Source of the DNA: Streptomyces sp. NRRL F-5135
Lineage (GTDB): Bacteria; Actinomycetota; Actinomycetes; Streptomycetales; Streptomycetaceae
Reading direction: 5' to 3'
Length of the DNA: 64,000 nt
Assembly (NCBI RefSeq): GCF_000719775.1
Contig: NZ_JOHR01000012.1
Location: 264,961 to 328,960 of the forward strand
The position numbers and the translations under genes are program-made. A model generated the notes under the pieces. It saw nothing but the letters and a program-made list of their open reading frames with translations, did not search any database and was not told where the DNA came from. Shown piece by piece: positions 60,604 to 64,000 of the stretch (position 1 is the stretch's first letter; the number at the start of each line of letters is the position of its first letter).

Positions 60604-61455
60604 TTAGGCGCGGCTTCGGCCTACGTATACGTTCCGGGCGTGGTAGAGGGTGTCGCCCGTCGGGCCCGAGGAGCCCGACGAGCCTTCCATCTGGAGATTG
60701 ATGATGAGCCAGAGGGGCTTGCCTACGAAGCCGGTGCCTCGGTGGACCGCTTTCCAGGTGTCGTCGAGGTAGTAGTGGATGTCCACGTCCGTGCTGTTCA
60801 CCTTGGTGATCCAGGCGCGGTAGGCGTGCCAGGAGCCCGGGGACGGGACGCCGACGATCGTGGACGAGACGTCCGAGGACGTCCGGAAGGTGTTGAACCA
60901 GTTGTTGCCGTTCCCTTTGAACTCGAGGATGTCGCTCTCCGGTGGCCAGCTGTTGACTCCGGTGAGCCAGAACGCGGGCCAGGTGCCGCCCGCGCTCGGT
61001 GCCTGGAACTCGCCCTTGACCTCGTAGTTGGGGAACTGGTCGGTCACCACGATCTGGTGCTTGGCGTGCACCGCGCCGGAGTGGTAGCGAATGGGGAGGT
61101 GCGGGGTCGAGCCGCTCGTGCCCTCGTCCCATGTGATCCGGGTCGCCTTGAGGGTCAGTACCCCCGAGTTCAGGTAGATGTGGTTGTGGTCGGTGGCGCT
61201 TCCGTACATGCGGGCGCTGCCGTTGTGATCGCTTCCCCAGGGGTAGAGGTAGCCCCAGTGGGCCTCCAGGGCGCTGTAGCTGCCGAAGGAGCCGTTGATC
61301 ACGTCCTCCCAGGCCGCCTCCCGGGCCGGGGCGCCAGGGGCGGCGTACGCTCCGTGCGGCCAGGCGCTCAGGGCGGCGGCCCCTGTGAGCGCCATGGCCC
61401 CGCCGAGGAATCTCCTGCGGCCGTACGACTCGTCCCGTGCCGGTAAGCCGTGCAT
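60604..61455 (-). CDS. Tat-exported glycoside hydrolase family 16 enzyme
   Basis: 283 residues from ATG 61455 (GGGAGG upstream). Signal peptide with a twin-arginine motif (YGRRRFLGGAMALTGAAALSA). The GH16 catalytic box EXDXXE is ESDILE in WPPESDILEFKGN, with WPAFWLTG before it and a Trp/His-rich beta-sandwich (WHAYRAWITKVNSTDVDIHYYL) after it. GH16 members cut beta-glucans or related polysaccharides; the substrate cannot be chosen from sequence alone. No carbohydrate-binding module. Confidence 0.9.
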   Translation of the reverse strand: MHGLPARDESYGRRRFLGGAMALTGAAALSAWPHGAYAAPGAPAREAAWEDVINGSFGSYSALEAHWGYLYPWGSDHNGSARMYGSATDHNHIYLNSGVLTLKATRITWDEGTSGSTPHLPIRYHSGAVHAKHQIVVTDQFPNYEVKGEFQAPSAGGTWPAFWLTGVNSWPPESDILEFKGNGNNWFNTFRTSSDVSSTIVGVPSPGSWHAYRAWITKVNSTDVDIHYYLDDTWKAVHRGTGFVGKPLWLIINLQMEGSSGSSGPTGDTLYHARNVYVGRSRA

Positions 61456-61530
61456 GGTGCCTCCCGAGAATCGGACAGAAACCATCAGGACTCACCACAT
61501 TCCCAAGGGGATCATGGAGCGTCAACCGCC

Positions 61531-61570
61531 GTGGGCTGTCGTGGGCTGTCGTGGGCCGTCGTGGGCCGTC
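61531..61570. repeat. Four tandem 10-bp GTGGGCYGTC units
   Basis: GTGGGCTGTC twice and GTGGGCCGTC twice, head to tail, in the gap between the P450 stop and the GH16 start. A candidate protein-binding array or polymorphic repeat. Confidence 0.8.
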
Positions 61571-61616
61571 GCGGGGCGCCGCGCGGCCGTCGCGTGGCTC
61601 TTGCGGCCGGCGCGGG

Positions 61617-62957
61617 TCAGCCGGGGACCGGGACACCCGCGCAGGGCATCGAGCGGACCCGGTTGTCGAAGTTCGACGGGACCAGCACCGGGTCGCCGGC
61701 CGACCGCAACTGAGGCACGCGCGTGAGCAGTTCCCCGAAGAGCGCCTTCATCTCCAGCTTGGCCAGGTAGGTGCCCAGGCAGTAGTGCGGGCCCCCGCCG
61801 CCGTATCCGACATGGGGGTTGGGGCTACGGGTGATGTCGAAGGCGTCCGGATCGGGGAAGACCGACTCGTCGCGGTTGGCCGAGGCGTAGAAGAGGACGA
61901 CCTTGTCGCCGCGCCGGAAGTCGTGCCCGTTCATCCGGTGGTCCTGGGTCACCGTCCGGCGGAACTGGATGATCGGCGTCGAGTACCGCACGATCTCCTC
62001 GACCGCGCCGTCCGCATACCGTTCGAAGTCGCTCAGCAGCAGCTCGCGTTGCTCGGGGTGCCGGCTGAGCAGATCGAGGCCGTGGGCGATCGCGTTCCGC
62101 GTGGTCTCCACCCCGGCGACCATCAGCAGCGAGAAGAACGCACCCAGCTGACGCCCGGTCAGCGCCTGACCGTCGATGTCGGCCCGTACGAGCGCGGAGA
62201 TGAGGTCGTCGGTGGGCGCCCTGCGCCGCTCGCGGCCGAGGTTCGCGATCATCCCCTGCATCCGGGCCAGGGCCAGCAGGCCCTGGCCCGGCATCCGCAG
62301 CCGGGCGCGGGCGTCGCGGGCCACGCCGATGTCGCCGGAGGCGCGGTTCACCTGGTCCAGGATCCCCGGCCGCTCGTGCTCCGGGATGCCCATCAGATTG
62401 CAGATGACCTCGAACGGCATACGGGAGGCCACCGCGGTGACGAAGTCGTCCGGCCGGCTCGCGAGGAGGTCGTCCACGATGCGGGTGGCCACCGCGTGGA
62501 TGTCCTCCTCCGTACGGTTCAGGATCCGCGGGGTGAAGGCACGGGAGACGATACGGCGCAGCTGCGTGTGGCGCGGGGCGTCGAGATTGACCATGGAGTC
62601 GCCGAACAAGGCCCTGACCCAGCGCGCCGGCTCGGGGGTCGTCGCACCGGGCGCGCTCGCGAAGACCTGTGCGTTACGGCTCGCCTCCACCACGTCCGCG
62701 TGTGTGACGAGAGCGTGGAATCCCCGCTCGGAACGCCAACGGCTCCCCGGACGCTCCACGAAATACTGCGGCTCGTCGAACTGCCGGAGCCGGGCGAACG
62801 CCTCCGCCCGGGCCACGTGCGGGAGTTGCCAGAAGGACGGGTCCGTGAGGTTCGGTCTCTCCCGGTGCTCCTTCCGGGCCGGAACCGGCCGAACAGGGGC
62901 CGTCGTGGAGTGGGCGGAGGAGGGAAACGGGCGTGGGGAGCGCGGGGAAAGCGTCAT
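61617..62957 (-). CDS. Cytochrome P450
   Basis: 446 residues from ATG 62957 (AGAGGAATCGAC upstream). I-helix AGVETTRNAIAHG (with Glu-Thr), EEIVRYSTP (ExxR), and heme loop VGYGGGGPHYCLGTYLAKLE with the axial Cys. The sequence style (DAPRHTQLRRIVSRAFTPR, GGGGPHYCLG) is close to the CYP124/125/142 group of actinobacterial steroid or branched-lipid hydroxylases. It needs separate ferredoxin and reductase; none is adjacent. Confidence 0.92.
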   Translation of the reverse strand: MTLSPRSPRPFPSSAHSTTAPVRPVPARKEHRERPNLTDPSFWQLPHVARAEAFARLRQFDEPQYFVERPGSRWRSERGFHALVTHADVVEASRNAQVFASAPGATTPEPARWVRALFGDSMVNLDAPRHTQLRRIVSRAFTPRILNRTEEDIHAVATRIVDDLLASRPDDFVTAVASRMPFEVICNLMGIPEHERPGILDQVNRASGDIGVARDARARLRMPGQGLLALARMQGMIANLGRERRRAPTDDLISALVRADIDGQALTGRQLGAFFSLLMVAGVETTRNAIAHGLDLLSRHPEQRELLLSDFERYADGAVEEIVRYSTPIIQFRRTVTQDHRMNGHDFRRGDKVVLFYASANRDESVFPDPDAFDITRSPNPHVGYGGGGPHYCLGTYLAKLEMKALFGELLTRVPQLRSAGDPVLVPSNFDNRVRSMPCAGVPVPG

Positions 62958-63191
62958 GTCGATTCCTCTCGGTGGGCGCGGAACGGTATTTCCATATGCC
63001 TGCACGACATACATGTGTTCGGGAATGCTTCCCATCACACGTGCTCACGGAGCTTGCCACGGAAAGGCGTTTCATATCCGGGACTGGCCAGGAGTGGAGA
63101 GAAACGACTGGCCGGAAGTAGTCATGGTATTCCCCCACTCGGGTGACACCGGCTCACAGATATTCCTCATGGGCCACTACTGTCACCGGAC

Positions 63192-63698
63192 ATGAGCTCT
63201 TCCCACACCGCGACGGACAACGCCCAGTACGCCCCTCGAATGGGCACGCTTTCCGTGCTTCCCTGGACCCGTGACCCGGACGCCGAGGAACGCGGGGCGC
63301 CTTTCCTGCTCGCCTATTCACTCGGGGACGGCAGGGACGGCCCGGAAGCCGGCGAGCAGGCGATGCGCGCGGTCCTCACGGAGATCGGACTGACGCCCGG
63401 CGGCGACCTGGTGGACATCGCGCACATGCCCAACGTGGCGATCAAACTGCTGGTGCAGGCGGGCCGGGCCGTCCTGACGATGCCGTACCTGAACGCGCAG
63501 TGTCCCGTACCGCCGGAGTGGGAGCAGGACGCGCACCGGAGCGGCCAGGTGCACTTCATCGTCGCCACCCGGCCCTGGGCCGACGGAGTGCCCGGACAGC
63601 CGGTCACGGAGGAGCGCCTGCGCTCCTTCGCCGGCGACGTCGAGGTCCTGTCCACCGCCGCGCACTGCCTGGTGCCGGTCCGCACCCTGACCGCCTGA
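63192..63698 (+). CDS. Streptomyces conserved protein (DUF5949-like)
   Basis: 168 residues from ATG 63192. Single domain: GTLSVLPWTRDPDAEERGAPFLLAYSLGDG, then AVLTEIGLTPGGDLVDIA, VQAGRAVLTMPYLNAQCPVPPEWEQ and VLSTAAHCLVPVRTL. No signal, TM or metal motif. It resembles, from memory, DUF5949, restricted mainly to Streptomyces. It is divergent from the P450 with 234 bases between the starts. Confidence 0.7.
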   Translation: MSSSHTATDNAQYAPRMGTLSVLPWTRDPDAEERGAPFLLAYSLGDGRDGPEAGEQAMRAVLTEIGLTPGGDLVDIAHMPNVAIKLLVQAGRAVLTMPYLNAQCPVPPEWEQDAHRSGQVHFIVATRPWADGVPGQPVTEERLRSFAGDVEVLSTAAHCLVPVRTLTA

Positions 63699-63735
63699 GC
63701 GGGGAACCGGGAACGGCGGAGTGGACGGACACCAG

Positions 63736-64000
63736 ATGCCGTCACTGGACGGGACCGAGACCGAGTCCGAGACCGAGACCGATACCGAGAACGAGACCGC
63801 GGTCGCTGTGGAGACCGCTCCTGAAGTCGCACCCGAAACCGGGCCCGTGACCGCGACAGGAACCCCGGACACGGTCGGTGGGAGCCGGGCGTTGGCGCTG
63901 TTGTTGGTGGTCACGGGGGCGGCGGGGTTGCTGGCCGCGTGGGTGATCACGATCGACAAGTTCAAGCTGCTGGTGGATCCGGGGTTCACGCCGGGGTGCA
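63736..64000 (+). CDS. Vitamin K epoxide reductase-family protein (5' part)
   Basis: Open from ATG 63736 (or GTG 63721) to the window edge. The first ~45 residues are a Glu/Thr repeat (TETESETETDTENETAV). After it TM1 begins (RALALLLVVTGAAGLLAAWVITIDKFKLL), and VDPGFTPGC holds the first conserved Cys, as in Streptomyces VKOR homologues (FTPGCSLNPVVSC). It would pass electrons between a thioredoxin-like DsbA partner and quinone for disulfide formation. The C-terminal CxxC is outside the window. Confidence 0.8.
   Translation, partial: MPSLDGTETESETETDTENETAVAVETAPEVAPETGPVTATGTPDTVGGSRALALLLVVTGAAGLLAAWVITIDKFKLLVDPGFTPGC

Noticed and set aside
1..64000. CRISPR array or complete insertion sequence
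   Set aside because: No 25-40-base repeats with unique spacers and no transposase were seen; the tandem repeats present are short and contiguous.

Overview
The window is high-GC actinobacterial DNA and almost certainly a Streptomyces chromosome. The evidence is GTG/TTG starts with purine-rich ribosome binding sites, many 4-base ATGA/GTGA overlaps, strongly G/C-ending codons, and genus-typical genes: an HrdD-type sigma factor with a SigR-type promoter, fruR-fruK-fruA, SepX/GlpR, a SpoIIE phosphatase with an RsbW-like domain, and a divergon of an XRE regulator and an ATP-binding protein. From memory, the order hrdD, fru operon, mscL resembles the S. coelicolor SCO3202-SCO3190 neighbourhood.

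Region 1 (1-10052) is accessory. A truncated XRE regulator and a small RsbW-like ATPase with two tiny Cys-containing proteins precede a class I lanthipeptide locus of the FxLD type. The locus has a 59-residue precursor with a strong ribosome binding site, a LanB dehydratase, a LanC cyclase carrying a one-base frameshift in a G5 run, and a methyltransferase in which a LanB-elimination-like domain is fused to a protein-isoaspartate methyltransferase (PCMT) domain. A hairpin follows, then a helical protein of unknown function. No transporter or leader peptidase is visible.

Region 2 (about 10125-21760) is an integrative, probably mobilizable, element at the 3' end of tRNA-Arg(CCU). It holds a relaxase, MobC, a DUF2637 membrane protein, a 43-aa leader ORF, a non-coding block of inverted and repeated sequence (oriT/oriV candidate), a DUF3631 ATPase, an excisionase, an XRE regulator and a tyrosine integrase. 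Between the integrase and the tRNA lie a two-gene operon with a ParB/Srx-like protein (defence candidate) and a degraded second integrase. No FtsK/TraB and no Rep were seen. The far att site is not in the window, so the lanthipeptide locus may be cargo.

Region 3 (21761-64000) is mostly core chromosome. It contains an alkylation-repair operon (Ada-AlkA, Ogt, a 2OG-Fe oxygenase, a low-complexity bridge ORF, AlkB); a SpoIIE-type phosphatase and an M6 protease; TetR plus an MFS pump with clear operators; MarR divergent from a DODA-type dioxygenase; hrdD; fruR-fruK-bridge ORF-fruA; a P1 peptidase, mscL, an SAF-domain protein, MTA phosphorylase and an FmdB/Ruc-like chaperone under a CIRCE operator; an MFS protein, a K+/H+ antiporter, a penicillin acylase and 5-formyl-THF cyclo-ligase; the run galU-glp(moeA)-moaC-mogA-rimJ-sepX linking cofactor synthesis with cell division; tRNA-Ala(CGC); and a Tat-exported GH16 enzyme, a P450, a DUF5949-type protein and the start of a VKOR gene.
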